Positions 30,141 through 41,607 of a DNA stretch of 64,000 nt are shown in pieces (positions within the stretch are counted from its first letter, which is position 1; each line of letters opens with the position of its first letter). The stretch comes from Enterobacter sp. CC120223-11 (GTDB lineage: Bacteria; Pseudomonadota; Gammaproteobacteria; Enterobacterales; Enterobacteriaceae): the NCBI RefSeq assembly GCF_900215375.1, contig NZ_OBEF01000007.1, positions 178,551 to 242,550 of the forward strand, read 5' to 3'. The position numbers were made by a program, and so were the translations under genes. The notes beneath the pieces were generated by a model. The model made no database searches and was not told the DNA's origin. It was given only the letters and a program-made list of their open reading frames with translations.

Positions 30141-30167
30141 AAAAAAAACCGGCTCGCGCCGGCTTTT
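30141..30167 (-). terminator. Intrinsic terminator after map
   Basis: On the minus strand AAAAG-CCGGC-GCGA-GCCGG is followed by eight or more T, just after the map stop and before glnD. Some read-through into glnD is possible because no clear promoter for glnD is visible. Confidence 0.75.
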
Positions 30168-30169
30168 CA

Positions 30170-30964
30170 TCATTCGTTGTGCGAGATTATCGCCGGGATG
30201 GTGTCATCCTTGCGTAACGTCAGTATTTCGCAGCCGTTGTCTGTCACCACAATAGTATGCTCGTACTGCGCAGACAAGCTCCGGTCTTTGGTTTTCACCG
30301 TCCAGCCGTCCTTCATGGTACGGATGCGGTAATCGCCAGAGTTCACCATCGGTTCAATCGTGAAGGTCATGCCCTTTTGCAGCACCACGCCGCCGTCATC
30401 TGCATCATAGTGCAGAACCTGCGGCTCTTCATGGAACACGCGGCCAATACCGTGACCACAATATTCACGCACCACGGAGAAGCCTTCCGCTTCGGCAAAT
30501 TTCTGGATCGCCGCGCCCAGCGTGCGCAGACGGATACCCGGTTTCACCATTTTCAGCGCCAGGTAGAGGCTTTCCTGGGTGACGCGGCAGAGGCGTTCGC
30601 CGAGGATGGTCGGTTTGCCGACGATAAACATCTTCGAGGTGTCGCCGTGGTATTCATCTTTAATGACGGTGACGTCGATGTTGACGATGTCGCCATCCTT
30701 CAGCAGCTTCTCGTCGTCCGGGATGCCGTGACACACCACTTCATTAATAGAGATGCAGACGGATTTCGGGAAACCGTGATAGCCGAGGCAGGCGGAGACG
30801 GCGTGCTGCTCGTTGACGATGTAGTCGTTACAAATGCGGTCCAGTTCGCCGGTGCTGACGCCCGGTTTAATGTGCGCTTCGATCATTTCCAGCACTTCGG
30901 CAGCCAGGCGGCCAGCGACGCGCATTTTTTCGATTTCTTCGGGGGTCTTAATAGAGATAGCCAT
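30170..30964 (-). CDS. map: Methionine aminopeptidase, type I
   Basis: Removes the initiator methionine from nascent proteins whose second residue is small. The 264 residues and pita-bread fold are typical. The five metal ligands occur in order: Asp in NIDVTVI, Asp in YHGDTSKMF, His in EYCGHGIGR, Glu in TIEPMVN and Glu in QYEHTIVV. It is divergent from rpsB, with 321 nt between the start codons. Confidence 0.98.
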   Translation of the reverse strand: MAISIKTPEEIEKMRVAGRLAAEVLEMIEAHIKPGVSTGELDRICNDYIVNEQHAVSACLGYHGFPKSVCISINEVVCHGIPDDEKLLKDGDIVNIDVTVIKDEYHGDTSKMFIVGKPTILGERLCRVTQESLYLALKMVKPGIRLRTLGAAIQKFAEAEGFSVVREYCGHGIGRVFHEEPQVLHYDADDGGVVLQKGMTFTIEPMVNSGDYRIRTMKDGWTVKTKDRSLSAQYEHTIVVTDNGCEILTLRKDDTIPAIISHNE

Positions 30965-31003
30965 GAATTCTGTCCATCAGGGCCGATTTATCGGCAATAC
31001 TAG

Positions 31004-32011
<1,008 letters not shown>

Positions 32012-32046
32012 TAAGGTTTAGCCCTTATTAGTACCGAGTATGGATA

Positions 32047-32071
32047 GGGGCCCTCTTAGCGGCCCCTTTTT
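32047..32071 (+). terminator. rpsB-tsf intercistronic terminator/attenuator
   Basis: A GGGGCC/GGCCCC stem with 8-nt loop and five T. As in E. coli it probably stops part of the transcription so that S2 and EF-Ts messages can differ in amount. Confidence 0.8.
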
Positions 32072-32128
32072 CACTTTTAGACCGTTTGGCTTAACGCCGG
32101 GCGGTCACCATTTCCCGAGGATTTTAGA

Positions 32129-32980
32129 ATGGCTGAAATTACCGCCTCCCTGGTAAAAGAGCTGCGCGAGCGTACTGGCGCAGGCATGATGGATTGCAAA
32201 AAAGCGCTGACTGAAGCGAACGGCGACATCGAGCTGGCAATCGAAAACATGCGTAAATCTGGCGCGATCAAAGCAGCTAAGAAAGCAGGCAACGTGGCTG
32301 CTGACGGCGTGATCATCACTAAGATCAACGGCAACTACGGCATCATTCTGGAAGTTAACTGCCAGACTGACTTCGTGGCTAAAGACGGCGGTTTCCAGGC
32401 TTTCGCAAACAAAGTTCTGGACGCAGCTGTTGCTGGCAAAATCACTGACGTTGAAGTGCTGAAAGCGCAGTTCGAAGAAGAGCGCGTTGCTCTGGTTGCT
32501 AAAATCGGTGAGAACATCAACATCCGTCGCGTTGCTGCGCTGGAAGGCGAAGTTCTGGGTAGCTACCTGCACGGTGCTCGCATCGGTGTTCTGGTTGCCG
32601 CTAAAGGCGCTGACGAAGAGCTGGTTAAGCACGTTGCAATGCACGTTGCTGCAAGCAAGCCTGAGTTCGTGAACCCGGAAGACGTTTCTGCTGAAGTAGT
32701 AGAAAAAGAGTACCAGGTTCAGCTGGACATCGCCATGCAGTCCGGTAAGCCAAAAGAAATCGCAGAGAAAATGGTTGAAGGCCGCATGAAGAAATTCACC
32801 GGCGAAGTTTCTCTGACCGGCCAGCCTTTCGTTATGGATCCAAGCAAAACCGTGGGTCAGTTCCTGAAAGAGCACAACGCGACCGTGACTAACTTCATCC
32901 GCTTCGAAGTGGGCGAAGGTATTGAGAAAGTTGAGACTGACTTTGCAGCAGAAGTTGCTGCGATGTCCAAGCAGTCTTAA
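32129..32980 (+). CDS. tsf: Elongation factor Ts
   Basis: Guanine-nucleotide exchange factor for EF-Tu. The 283 residues begin [27 protein letters not shown], and the conserved EF-Tu-contacting TDFVAKD motif lies near residue 80. High-expression codon bias matches rpsB. GAGGAT precedes the start codon, and a terminator follows 12 nt after the stop. Confidence 0.99.
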   Translation: MAEITASLVKELRERTGAGMMDCKKALTEANGDIELAIENMRKSGAIKAAKKAGNVAADGVIITKINGNYGIILEVNCQTDFVAKDGGFQAFANKVLDAAVAGKITDVEVLKAQFEEERVALVAKIGENINIRRVAALEGEVLGSYLHGARIGVLVAAKGADEELVKHVAMHVAASKPEFVNPEDVSAEVVEKEYQVQLDIAMQSGKPKEIAEKMVEGRMKKFTGEVSLTGQPFVMDPSKTVGQFLKEHNATVTNFIRFEVGEGIEKVETDFAAEVAAMSKQS

Positions 32981-32992
32981 TTTTCTTAAAGG

Positions 32993-33016
32993 AGCCGCCT
33001 GAGGGCGGCTTCTTTT
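32993..33016 (+). terminator. Intrinsic terminator after tsf
   Basis: An AGCCGCC/GGCGGCT stem with TGAG loop is followed by TCTTTTT. Confidence 0.88.
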
Positions 33017-33130
33017 TGAGCCCCATCAAGTGAAAATCAGTCAGGTTCCTATAGGCTTGCACTGATGAGCGACATACTCTTGTCGCCAGATTTTACCCTT
33101 CTCAAACGTTGACAGTCCCAGGAAAGAAAT

Positions 33131-33856
33131 ATGGCTACCAATGCAAAACCCGTCTACAAACGCATTCTGCTTAAGCTCAGCGGCGAAGCACTGCAGGGAA
33201 CTGAAGGCTTCGGTATCGATGCCAGCATTCTCGACCGTATGGCGCAGGAAATTAAGGAACTGGTTGAACTGGGGATCCAGGTCGGTGTGGTAATTGGTGG
33301 CGGTAACCTCTTCCGTGGTGCGGGTCTGGCAAAAGCGGGTATGAACCGCGTTGTGGGCGACCACATGGGCATGCTGGCAACGGTTATGAATGGCCTGGCT
33401 ATGCGTGATGCACTCCACCGCGCCTATGTGAACGCCCGCCTGATGTCCGCCATTCCGCTGAATGGCGTTTGTGACAATTACAGCTGGGCCGAAGCTATCA
33501 GCCTGCTGCGTAACAACCGCGTGGTGATCCTCTCCGCCGGTACCGGTAACCCGTTCTTCACCACTGATTCAGCGGCCTGCCTGCGCGGGATCGAAATTGA
33601 AGCTGACGTGGTGCTGAAAGCCACTAAAGTTGACGGCGTGTTTACCGCCGATCCGGCAAAAGATCCCACTGCCACCATGTACGAACAGCTCACCTATACT
33701 GAAGTGCTGGATAAAGAGCTGAAAGTGATGGATCTTGCAGCGTTCACGCTGGCTCGTGACCACAAGTTGCCGATTCGTGTCTTCAACATGAACAAAGCAG
33801 GGGCACTGCGTCGCGTGGTAATGGGTGAGAAAGAAGGCACTTTAATTACGGAATAA
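33131..33856 (+). CDS. pyrH: UMP kinase
   Basis: Phosphorylates UMP to UDP; a hexamer activated by GTP and inhibited by UTP, unrelated to eukaryotic UMP/CMP kinases. The 241 residues show the amino-acid-kinase fold: [14 protein letters not shown] at the N-terminus, [31 protein letters not shown] and the uridylate-loop [17 protein letters not shown] lies before the ATG. It stands alone between the tsf terminator and frr, as in other enterics. Confidence 0.98.
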   Translation: MATNAKPVYKRILLKLSGEALQGTEGFGIDASILDRMAQEIKELVELGIQVGVVIGGGNLFRGAGLAKAGMNRVVGDHMGMLATVMNGLAMRDALHRAYVNARLMSAIPLNGVCDNYSWAEAISLLRNNRVVILSAGTGNPFFTTDSAACLRGIEIEADVVLKATKVDGVFTADPAKDPTATMYEQLTYTEVLDKELKVMDLAAFTLARDHKLPIRVFNMNKAGALRRVVMGEKEGTLITE

Positions 33857-33921
33857 TTTCCGTCAGCCACAAATCAGGGTAAGATTCCGCTTTATTTTTG
33901 CGACGCTTACCGGGCGGCCCA

Positions 33922-33952
33922 TTGCGGCGGCAAGTTTTATACAGGCTATACT
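33922..33952 (+). promoter_or_regulatory. Possible frr promoter
   Basis: TATACT (33947-33952) is preceded by TTGCGG (33922-33927) at a long 19-nt spacing in the 163-nt pyrH-frr gap. Weak call; I see no terminator after pyrH. Confidence 0.35.
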
Positions 33953-34019
33953 TAGCACACTCGCAACCCGTGGGCGTGCTGTATGGTCAGCCTGAGACAA
34001 GATTTCAAGGATTCGTAAC

Positions 34020-34577
34020 GTGATTAGCGATATCAGAAAAGATGCCGAAGTACGCATGGAAAAATGCGTAGAATCATTCAAAAACCAGATCAGCAAGATC
34101 CGTACTGGCCGTGCTTCACCAAGCCTGCTGGATGGCATCGTAGTAGAATACTACGGTGCGGCGACTCCGCTGCGCCAGCTGGCAAGCGTGACCGTAGAAG
34201 ACTCCCGTACGCTGAAAATCAACGTGTTTGACCGCTCTCTGGGCCCGGCCGTAGAAAAAGCGATCATGGCGTCCGATCTCGGTCTTAACCCAAGCTCTGC
34301 GGGTTCAGACATTCGCGTTCCACTGCCTCCGCTGACGGAAGAACGTCGTAAAGATCTGACCAAGATCGTTCGCGGTGAAGCTGAGCAGGCGCGCGTTTCC
34401 GTGCGTAACGTACGCCGTGATGCGAACGATAAAGTGAAAGCTCTTCTGAAAGAAAAAGAGATCAGTGAGGATGACGATCGTCGTTCTCAGGACGACGTAC
34501 AGAAAATGACCGACGCTGCGATCAAGAAAGTGGACGCGGCGCTGGCAGAGAAAGAAGCGGAACTGATGCAGTTCTGA
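34020..34577 (+). CDS. frr: Ribosome recycling factor
   Basis: With EF-G, splits post-termination ribosomes. The 185 residues match E. coli RRF: an L-shaped protein with a triple-helix domain ([40 protein letters not shown]) and a small beta domain ([14 protein letters not shown]). The start is GTG at 34020 with AAGGA upstream, as in E. coli. It is followed by a compound hairpin terminator. Confidence 0.98.
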   Translation: MISDIRKDAEVRMEKCVESFKNQISKIRTGRASPSLLDGIVVEYYGAATPLRQLASVTVEDSRTLKINVFDRSLGPAVEKAIMASDLGLNPSSAGSDIRVPLPPLTEERRKDLTKIVRGEAEQARVSVRNVRRDANDKVKALLKEKEISEDDDRRSQDDVQKMTDAAIKKVDAALAEKEAELMQF

Positions 34578-34596
34578 TTTCTGACGTTATCTGATG

Positions 34597-34645
34597 AACG
34601 CCGTACAGGAAACCTTCGGGTTTTGCTGGCGGCGTTTTGCTTTTT
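34597..34645 (+). terminator. Compound stem-loop terminator after frr
   Basis: Outer AACGCCG/CGGCGTT arms enclose an inner AAACC-TTC-GGGTTT hairpin, followed by TTGCTTTTT. It separates frr from dxr; the dxr start is 25 nt further on. Confidence 0.65.
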
Positions 34646-34669
34646 AGTTCCTCTCTCTTCGGGTTTTTC

Positions 34670-35866
34670 ATGAAGCATTTAACCGTTCTGGGCTCCACGG
34701 GCTCCATTGGCTGCAGCACGCTAGACGTGGTGCGTAACAATCGTGACCTTTTCAGCGTGACCGCGCTGGTGGCGGGCAAAAACGTTGACCGAATGGTCGA
34801 ACAGTGCCTGGAATTCTCTCCTCAGTACGCGGTGATGGATGATGCGCAAAGCGCTGCGGCGCTGATTGTGGCCCTGCGCCAGCACGGAAGTCAGACTGAA
34901 GTGCTGAGTGGACAACAGGCTGCCTGCGAAGTGGCTGCGCTGGACGATGTCGACCAGGTAATGGCGGCTATTGTTGGGGCGGCCGGGCTGATGCCAACCC
35001 TTGCGGCGATTCGCGCCGGAAAAACCATTCTGCTGGCCAACAAAGAGTCGCTTGTCACCTGCGGCCGCCTGTTTATGGATGCAGTGAAAGAGAGTGGGGC
35101 GCGCCTGCTGCCGGTGGACAGCGAGCACAACGCTATTTTTCAGAGTTTACCGGAAACAATTCAAAACCAGCTGGGTTACGCTTCCCTGGAGCAGAACGGT
35201 GTTTCATCGATTCTGCTGACCGGGTCTGGTGGCCCGTTCCGTGAAACGCCGTTGGCTGACCTGCGCGCTATGACGCCAGATCAGGCCTGCCGGCATCCGA
35301 ACTGGTCAATGGGACGTAAGATTTCCGTCGACTCGGCCACCATGATGAACAAAGGTCTGGAATACATTGAAGCGCGATGGCTGTTCAACGCTTCAGCAAG
35401 CCAGATGGAAGTCATTATCCATCCTCAGTCAGTCATTCACTCGATGGTGCGTTACCGCGATGGCAGCGTAATGGCGCAGCTCGGCGAGCCGGACATGCGT
35501 ACGCCGATTGCTCACACTATGGCCTGGCCGAATCGTGTGTCCTCCGGCGTGAAGCCTCTGGATTTCTATGCCCTGAGTGAACTGTCATTTGCCGCGCCGG
35601 ATTACCAGCGCTATCCGTGCCTGAAGCTGGCTATGGACGCGTTCGATCACGGGCAGGCGGCAACCACGGCGCTCAATGCTGCCAATGAGGTCAGCGTTGA
35701 AGCGTTTCTGACATCGAAGATCCGCTTTACGGATATTGCTGCCGTCAATCTGGCCGTGCTTTCAGCGCTGGATCTGCAGGAACCTGCCAGCGTTGAGGAG
35801 GTGATGAGTGTGGATGCCCACGCCAGAAGCCTTGCAAGCCAGCAGGTGATACGCCTCGCAAGCTGA
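34670..35866 (+). CDS. dxr: 1-deoxy-D-xylulose-5-phosphate reductoisomerase
   Basis: First committed step of the non-mevalonate (MEP) isoprenoid pathway and target of fosmidomycin. An upstream TTG is in frame, but ATG 34670 ([21 protein letters not shown]) gives exactly the 398-residue family length. It has the NADPH-binding GSTGSIG near residue 8, the metal site [10 protein letters not shown], and the active-site flap with [17 protein letters not shown]. Its product pathway feeds uppS, the next gene. Confidence 0.98.
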   Translation: MKHLTVLGSTGSIGCSTLDVVRNNRDLFSVTALVAGKNVDRMVEQCLEFSPQYAVMDDAQSAAALIVALRQHGSQTEVLSGQQAACEVAALDDVDQVMAAIVGAAGLMPTLAAIRAGKTILLANKESLVTCGRLFMDAVKESGARLLPVDSEHNAIFQSLPETIQNQLGYASLEQNGVSSILLTGSGGPFRETPLADLRAMTPDQACRHPNWSMGRKISVDSATMMNKGLEYIEARWLFNASASQMEVIIHPQSVIHSMVRYRDGSVMAQLGEPDMRTPIAHTMAWPNRVSSGVKPLDFYALSELSFAAPDYQRYPCLKLAMDAFDHGQAATTALNAANEVSVEAFLTSKIRFTDIAAVNLAVLSALDLQEPASVEEVMSVDAHARSLASQQVIRLAS

Positions 35867-35870
35867 TGAT

Positions 35871-35887
35871 TATCCGTTCAACGGATA
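35871..35887. other. Perfect inverted repeat after dxr
   Basis: TATCCGTT-C-AACGGATA, an 8-bp inverted repeat with a one-base centre, lies 4 nt after the dxr stop and 9 nt before the -35 of the next promoter. It could be an operator or a weak 3' hairpin; no T run follows. Confidence 0.55.
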
Positions 35888-35896
35888 CGGCTTCAT

Positions 35897-35925
35897 TTGT
35901 TAGCGCTGGGCTTCAGTGTTATAGT
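35897..35925 (+). promoter_or_regulatory. Promoter in the dxr-uppS gap
   Basis: TTGTTA (35897-35902), 17 nt, TATAGT (35920-35925), with TG one base before the hexamer (extended -10). By sequence one of the better promoters in the window. Confidence 0.65.
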
Positions 35926-35930
35926 CTGCG

Positions 35931-35995
35931 CCACCCGATAACGCTGTAACGACAAAGTGTTATCGAGTGAGCCGTGGATTTGCACGGCTTTTTTG
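35931..35995 (+). ncRNA. Candidate ~63-nt leader RNA or small RNA upstream of uppS
   Basis: Transcription from the promoter at 35897-35925 would begin near 35932. It would fold a 10-bp hairpin CGATAACGCT/AGTGTTATCG (35936-35965, one G-U pair) and meet a U-run hairpin AGCCGTG/CACGGCT (35970-35989) 57 nt before uppS. The unit could be a free small RNA, an attenuator for the uppS operon, or the dxr terminator by coincidence. Confidence 0.35.
35970..35995 (+). terminator. Intrinsic terminator between dxr and uppS
   Basis: An AGCCGTG/CACGGCT stem with 6-nt loop and six T. It lies downstream of a good promoter and upstream of uppS, so it is either the dxr terminator or an attenuator. Confidence 0.8.
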
Positions 35996-36052
35996 CGCTA
36001 AGCGTCTGTATTCCGGTGCCGCTAATTCCTTTGCATGGACTAATAACGCGTT

Positions 36053-36811
36053 ATGTTGTCTGCTAACAAACCAATCAGCGAGAACCTGCCTGCCCACGGC
36101 TGTCATCATGTGGCCATCATTATGGACGGCAACGGGCGCTGGGCGAAGCGACAAGGGAAGATCCGCGCTTTCGGCCATAAAGCCGGGGCGAAATCGGTCC
36201 GCCGGGCCGTTTCATATGCCGCTAATAACGGCATTGAGGCGCTCACCCTTTACGCGTTCAGCAGTGAAAACTGGAACCGTCCGGAACAAGAAGTCAGCGC
36301 ACTCATGGAGTTGTTTGTTTGGGCGCTGGACAGCGAAGTCAAAAGCCTGCACAAACATAACGTTCGCTTGCGCATCATTGGTGATACCCGCCGCTTCAAC
36401 GCCCGCTTACAGGAGCGCATTCGTAAGGCCGAAGCGCTGACCGGAAACAACACCGGGCTGACGCTCAATATCGCCGCGAATTACGGTGGTCGCTGGGATA
36501 TCATTCAGGGAGTTCAGCATCTGGCTGCACAGGTTCAGGAAGGACAACTGCGTCCGGAAGAGATAACCGAAGATTTGCTGGGTCAGCAAATCAGCATGCA
36601 CGAACTGGCTCCCGTAGATTTGGTAATTAGGACTGGGGGAGAGCATCGCATTAGTAACTTTTTGATTTGGCAAATTGCCTATGCAGAACTTTACTTTACA
36701 GATGTTCTCTGGCCCGATTTCGATGAACAAGACTTTGAAGGTGCGCTGAATGCTTTTGCCAATCGCGAGCGTCGTTTCGGCGGCACCGAGCCTGGTGGCG
36801 ACAAAGCCTGA
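36053..36811 (+). CDS. uppS: Undecaprenyl diphosphate synthase
   Basis: Also ispU. A cis-prenyltransferase that adds eight isopentenyl units to farnesyl diphosphate to make the C55 lipid carrier for peptidoglycan, O-antigen and other envelope polymers. The 252 residues show [14 protein letters not shown] with the catalytic Asp25, [11 protein letters not shown], and the C-terminal [20 protein letters not shown] with the RxxE-type metal and IPP site. The ribosome site is weak. It begins the long run of envelope genes to accA, 12 nt before cdsA. Confidence 0.97.
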   Translation: MLSANKPISENLPAHGCHHVAIIMDGNGRWAKRQGKIRAFGHKAGAKSVRRAVSYAANNGIEALTLYAFSSENWNRPEQEVSALMELFVWALDSEVKSLHKHNVRLRIIGDTRRFNARLQERIRKAEALTGNNTGLTLNIAANYGGRWDIIQGVQHLAAQVQEGQLRPEEITEDLLGQQISMHELAPVDLVIRTGGEHRISNFLIWQIAYAELYFTDVLWPDFDEQDFEGALNAFANRERRFGGTEPGGDKA

Positions 36812-36823
36812 TGGGGGTAGCTC

Positions 36824-37681
36824 TTGCTGAAGTATCGCCTGATCTCTGCTTTCGTTTTAATACCCGTTGTTATCGCGGCGCTGTTTTTACTGCCGCCCGT
36901 CGCTTTTGCCATTGTCACCCTGGTGGTGTGCATGCTGGCGGCGTGGGAATGGGGTCAATTAAGCGGTTTTAAAACTCGCTCTCAGCGAGTGTGGCTGGCG
37001 GTGCTTTGCGGGTTAATCCTTGCCGCGATGCTCTTTTGGCTGCCGGAATATCATCACAACGTTCATCAACCTTTGGTTGAAGGGGCGCTTTGGGCGTCGA
37101 TGGGGTGGTGGATTGCGGCGCTGCTGCTGGTGCTCTTTTACCCGGGGTCAGCGACGATTTGGCGCAACTCTAAAGCGCTGCGTTTGCTGTTCGGTCTGCT
37201 GACCATCATCCCCTTCTTTTGGGGAATGCTGGCGCTGCGCGCCTGGCATTATGATGAGAACCACTACAGTGGCGCGCTCTGGCTGCTCTACGTCATGATT
37301 CTGGTGTGGGGCGCTGATTCCGGTGCCTATATGTTTGGCAAACTGTTTGGTAAGCACAAACTGGCTCCGAAGGTCTCTCCAGGCAAAACCTGGCAGGGCT
37401 TTATCGGTGGTCTGTTCACTGCAGCCGTTATCTCCTGGATTTATGGCCTGTGTGTGAATCTGGACGTTGCACCCGCCACGCTGTTAACGTGCTCATTGGT
37501 TGCTGCGCTGGCTTCTGTGCTGGGTGATTTGACCGAGAGTATGTTCAAACGTGAAGCCGGTATCAAAGACAGCGGGAATTTAATTCCAGGACATGGCGGC
37601 ATTCTCGATCGCATTGACAGTCTGACCGCGGCGGTTCCGGTCTTCGCTTGTCTGCTACTTTTAGTCTTCAGGACGATTTGA
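36824..37681 (+). CDS. cdsA: Phosphatidate cytidylyltransferase
   Basis: Makes CDP-diacylglycerol, precursor of all major phospholipids, in the inner membrane. The 285-residue protein has about eight membrane spans and the family signature near the C-terminus ([21 protein letters not shown] followed by ILDRIDSL, with metal-binding Asp residues). It starts with TTG at 36824 preceded by GGGGGTAG, the same start codon as in E. coli. It overlaps no neighbour; rseP begins 11 nt after its stop. Confidence 0.97.
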   Translation: MLKYRLISAFVLIPVVIAALFLLPPVAFAIVTLVVCMLAAWEWGQLSGFKTRSQRVWLAVLCGLILAAMLFWLPEYHHNVHQPLVEGALWASMGWWIAALLLVLFYPGSATIWRNSKALRLLFGLLTIIPFFWGMLALRAWHYDENHYSGALWLLYVMILVWGADSGAYMFGKLFGKHKLAPKVSPGKTWQGFIGGLFTAAVISWIYGLCVNLDVAPATLLTCSLVAALASVLGDLTESMFKREAGIKDSGNLIPGHGGILDRIDSLTAAVPVFACLLLLVFRTI

Positions 37682-37692
37682 CGGAAGGGTTT

Positions 37693-39045
37693 ATGCTGAG
37701 CATTCTCTGGAATCTGGCGGCATTCATTGTTGCACTGGGTGTGTTGATCACCGTGCATGAATTTGGTCATTTCTGGGTTGCTCGTCGCTGCGGCGTCCGC
37801 GTGGAGCGTTTTTCCATTGGTTTTGGCAAAGCGCTCTGGCGTCGCGTTGATCGTCAGGGAACCGAATATGTTATCGCCCTTATCCCACTGGGCGGCTACG
37901 TCAAAATGCTGGATGAGCGCGTTGACCCGGTTGCGCCGGAAATGCGTCACTACGCGTTCAATAACAAAACTGTCGGTCAGCGGGCCGCCATCATTGCAGC
38001 CGGTCCGGTTGCGAATTTTCTGTTTGCCATCTTTGCCTACTGGCTGGTGTTTATCATCGGTGTCCCTGGCGTGCGTCCGGTCATTGATGAAATAACACCC
38101 AATTCGATTGCCGCAGAAGCACAAATTGCACCTGGAACGGAACTTAAAGCCGTAGATGGTATCGAAACGCCTGATTGGGATGCAGTTCGCCTGGCTCTGG
38201 TCACCAAAATTGGCGACGAGCAAACAACGCTCACCGTTGCCCCTTTCGGAACAGAGCAGCGTCAGGATAAAATTCTCAATCTGCGCCACTGGGCTTTTGA
38301 GCCCGATAAGGAAGATCCCGTTACGTCACTGGGGATTCGACCTAAGGGTGCGCAGATAGAACCGGTGCTGGCAGAAGTGCAAAACGACTCCGCTGCGCGA
38401 AAAGCAGGTTTGCAAGCGGGGGACAGGATCGTTAAAGTCGATGGTCAGCCACTGACTCAGTGGATGACATTTGTCACTCTGGTGCGCGACAATCCCGGGA
38501 AGCCGCTGGCGCTCGAGATTGATCGACAGGGCAGTACCTTGTCCGTTACGCTGACGCCAGACACAAAGCCCGGTAAAGGGAAAGCTGAAGGGTTTGCAGG
38601 GGTTGTACCAAAAATTATCCCGCTGCCCAATGAGTACAAAACAGTGCGCCAGTACGGGCCGTTTGCCGCCATCATCCAGGCCACGGATAAAACCTGGCAG
38701 TTGATGAAGCTGACGGTTCAAATGCTGGGGAAATTGATAACCGGTGACGTAAAACTGAACAACCTCAGTGGGCCAATCTCGATTGCTCAGGGGGCTGGGA
38801 TGTCAGCGGAGTTTGGGTTGATTTACTATCTGATGTTTCTTGCGCTCATCAGTGTGAATCTGGGCATTATCAACCTGTTCCCGCTACCCGTTTTAGACGG
38901 GGGTCATCTGCTCTTTTTGGCGATTGAAAAGCTGAAGGGCGGGCCGGTATCCGAGCGAGTTCAAGACTTTAGTTATCGCATTGGCTCAATACTGCTGGTG
39001 CTGTTAATGGGGCTTGCACTTTTCAATGATTTCTCTCGCTTATAA
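37693..39045 (+). CDS. rseP: Site-2 intramembrane zinc protease RseP
   Basis: Cuts the anti-sigma factor RseA inside the membrane to release sigma-E, and clears signal-peptide remnants. The frame is open into cdsA, but ATG 37693 gives 450 residues, as in E. coli, and places the zinc motif HEFGH exactly at 22-26. The third ligand is the Asp in [10 protein letters not shown] near residue 402. Two PDZ domains lie in the periplasmic part (about 127-309). It is the second sigma-E link in this region, next to bamA and with degP also in the window. Confidence 0.98.
   Translation: MLSILWNLAAFIVALGVLITVHEFGHFWVARRCGVRVERFSIGFGKALWRRVDRQGTEYVIALIPLGGYVKMLDERVDPVAPEMRHYAFNNKTVGQRAAIIAAGPVANFLFAIFAYWLVFIIGVPGVRPVIDEITPNSIAAEAQIAPGTELKAVDGIETPDWDAVRLALVTKIGDEQTTLTVAPFGTEQRQDKILNLRHWAFEPDKEDPVTSLGIRPKGAQIEPVLAEVQNDSAARKAGLQAGDRIVKVDGQPLTQWMTFVTLVRDNPGKPLALEIDRQGSTLSVTLTPDTKPGKGKAEGFAGVVPKIIPLPNEYKTVRQYGPFAAIIQATDKTWQLMKLTVQMLGKLITGDVKLNNLSGPISIAQGAGMSAEFGLIYYLMFLALISVNLGIINLFPLPVLDGGHLLFLAIEKLKGGPVSERVQDFSYRIGSILLVLLMGLALFNDFSRL
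38139..38166 (+). promoter_or_regulatory. Candidate sigma-E promoter inside rseP, driving bamA onward
   Basis: GGAACTT (38139-38145), 16 nt, TCGAA (38162-38166): the same -35 and spacing as the degP sigma-E promoter, with a G in the third position of the -10 (TCTGA in degP). It lies within rseP about 0.9 kb before bamA. Confidence 0.55.
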
Positions 39046-39076
39046 GCGAGAGTGTTAGGAAGAACGCATAATAACG

Positions 39077-41482
39077 ATGGCGATGAAAAAGTTGCTCATA
39101 GCGTCGCTGCTTTTCGGCAGCGCGACCGTATACGGTGCTGACGGATTCGTAGTGAAGGATATTCATTTCGAAGGCTTGCAGCGAGTCGCTGTTGGTGCGG
39201 CCCTCCTCAGCATGCCCGTTCGTCCCGGCGACACGGTGACTGATGAAGATATCAGTAACACCATCCGTGCGCTGTTTGCCACCGGCAACTTCGAGGATGT
39301 GCGCGTTCTGCGTGATGGTGATACGTTGCTGGTGCAGGTCAAAGAGCGCCCAACGATTGCCAGCATCACCTTCTCCGGCAACAAGTCGGTGAAAGATGAC
39401 ATGCTGAAGCAAAACCTCGAAGCCTCTGGCGTTCGCGTCGGCGAGTCCCTCGACCGTACAACGCTCGGGGACATCGAAAAAGGCCTGGAAGATTTCTACT
39501 ACAGCGTCGGTAAGTACAGCGCGAGCGTTAAAGCCGTTGTCACGCCGCTGCCGCGTAACCGCGTAGACCTCAAGCTGGTCTTCCAGGAAGGCGTTTCGGC
39601 CAAAATTCAACAGATCAACATCGTCGGTAACCATGCGTTCAGCACCGATGAGCTGATCTCCACCTTCCAGCTGCGTGACGAAGTGCCGTGGTGGAACGTG
39701 GTCGGCGATCGTAAATATCAGAAGCAGAAACTGGCGGGCGACCTTGAAACCCTGCGCAGCTACTATCTGGATCGCGGCTATGCACGCTTCAACATCGACT
39801 CCACGCAGGTCAGCCTGACGCCGGACAAGAAAGGTATCTACATCACTATCAACATTACCGAAGGCGATCAGTATAAGCTGCAGGGCGTTGAGGTGAACGG
39901 GAACCTGGCAGGCCACTCTGCGGAGATCGAAAGCCTGACCAAAGTGGAGCCAGGTGAGCTTTACAACGGCGCCAAAGTGACCAAAATGGAAGATAACATC
40001 AAGAAACTTCTCGGTCGCTACGGCTACGCCTACCCGCACGTTCAGTCTCAGCCTGAAATCAACGATGCGGATAAAACCGTTAAGCTGCACGTCAGCGTGG
40101 ATGCGGGCAACCGTTACTACGTGCGTAAAATTCGCTTTGAAGGTAACGACACCTCCAAAGATGCCGTTCTGCGTCGCGAAATGCGCCAGATGGAAGGCGC
40201 GTGGCTTGGCAGTGATTTGGTCGATTCCGGTAAAGATCGTCTGAACCGTCTGGGTTACTTCGAAACCGTAGATGTGGACACGCAGCGCGTACCGGGTAGC
40301 CCGGATCAGGTTGACGTTGTCTACAAGGTGAAAGAGCGTAACACCGGTAGCTTCAACTTCGGCGTGGGCTACGGTACCGAAAGTGGTATCAGCTTCCAGG
40401 TTGGCGTCCAGCAGGATAACTGGCTGGGTACTGGCTACTCCGTCGGCATCAACGGCACCAAGAACGATTATCAGACCTACTCTGAGTTTTCTGTGACCAA
40501 CCCGTACTTTACGGTGGATGGTGTCAGCCTCGGCGGGCGTATCTTCTACAATGACTTCAAAGCAGATGATGCGGACCTCTCCTCCTACACCAACAAAAGC
40601 TATGGTGTGGACGGAACGTTGGGCTTCCCAATCAACGAGTACAACACGTTGCGTGCAGGCTTAGGTTACGTGCATAACGACCTGTCTAACATGCAGCCGC
40701 AGGTGGCGATGAACCGCTACCTTGACTCGATTGGTCAGGGCACCAGTACCACCAACGATGATGCCGGATTCTCAGCGGATGATTTCACATTCAACTACGG
40801 TTGGACGTATAACCATCTTGACCGCGGTTTCTTCCCGACGGACGGCTCTCGCGTCAATCTGAACGGTAAAGTGACCATTCCAGGCTCCGATAACGAGTTC
40901 TACAAAGTGACGCTGGACACGGCTTCCTACTTCCCGATCGATGACGATCACAAGTGGGTGCTGCTGGGTCGTACACGTTGGGGCTACGGCGACGGTTTAG
41001 GCGGTAAAGAGCTGCCGTTCTATGAGAACTTCTATGCCGGTGGTTCCAGCACTGTGCGTGGCTTCCAGTCGAACAACATCGGTCCTAAAGCGGTCTACTA
41101 CGGACCAAACCAGGATAACTGTAGTAACGACACGCTGTGTAAATCTGATGATGCTGTCGGCGGTAACGCCATGGCTGTCGCCAGCGCCGAGCTGATTGTA
41201 CCAACGCCGTTTATCAGCGATAAATATGCTAACTCAGTCCGTACCTCTCTCTTCTGGGATACCGGTACCGTCTGGGATACAAACTGGGAAAACACCGCGC
41301 AGATGCAGGCCGCAGGGGTGCCGGATTACGGCGACCCGGGCAACATTCGTATGTCTGCCGGTATCGCATTACAATGGATGTCACCATTGGGGCCGTTGGT
41401 CTTCTCCTACGCCCAGCCGTTTAAAAAGTACGATGGAGACAAAGCGGAACAGTTCCAGTTTAACATTGGTAAAACCTGGTAA
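39077..41482 (+). CDS. bamA: Outer-membrane protein assembly factor BamA
   Basis: Core of the BAM complex, which inserts beta-barrel proteins into the outer membrane. The 801-residue precursor has a signal peptide (cleavage near VYG, about residue 20), five POTRA domains (about 24-420) and a 16-strand Omp85 barrel ending FNIGKTW. The loop 6 VRGF motif is conserved. The following disulfide loop is short (CSNDTLC, five residues between cysteines) and the protein is nine residues shorter than E. coli K-12, with the differences in surface loops. Confidence 0.98.
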   Translation: MAMKKLLIASLLFGSATVYGADGFVVKDIHFEGLQRVAVGAALLSMPVRPGDTVTDEDISNTIRALFATGNFEDVRVLRDGDTLLVQVKERPTIASITFSGNKSVKDDMLKQNLEASGVRVGESLDRTTLGDIEKGLEDFYYSVGKYSASVKAVVTPLPRNRVDLKLVFQEGVSAKIQQINIVGNHAFSTDELISTFQLRDEVPWWNVVGDRKYQKQKLAGDLETLRSYYLDRGYARFNIDSTQVSLTPDKKGIYITINITEGDQYKLQGVEVNGNLAGHSAEIESLTKVEPGELYNGAKVTKMEDNIKKLLGRYGYAYPHVQSQPEINDADKTVKLHVSVDAGNRYYVRKIRFEGNDTSKDAVLRREMRQMEGAWLGSDLVDSGKDRLNRLGYFETVDVDTQRVPGSPDQVDVVYKVKERNTGSFNFGVGYGTESGISFQVGVQQDNWLGTGYSVGINGTKNDYQTYSEFSVTNPYFTVDGVSLGGRIFYNDFKADDADLSSYTNKSYGVDGTLGFPINEYNTLRAGLGYVHNDLSNMQPQVAMNRYLDSIGQGTSTTNDDAGFSADDFTFNYGWTYNHLDRGFFPTDGSRVNLNGKVTIPGSDNEFYKVTLDTASYFPIDDDHKWVLLGRTRWGYGDGLGGKELPFYENFYAGGSSTVRGFQSNNIGPKAVYYGPNQDNCSNDTLCKSDDAVGGNAMAVASAELIVPTPFISDKYANSVRTSLFWDTGTVWDTNWENTAQMQAAGVPDYGDPGNIRMSAGIALQWMSPLGPLVFSYAQPFKKYDGDKAEQFQFNIGKTW

Positions 41483-41607
41483 TTGTTCTGTGCAAAGGAA
41501 TGCTAGTGCAGTGTAGCGATGACATCTGACGATCACTCGCGTGGTTGTATGTGACTTCGCAAAGAACGGTGCCTTCGGGCACTCATGGGATGGTAAGGAG
41601 TTTTATT

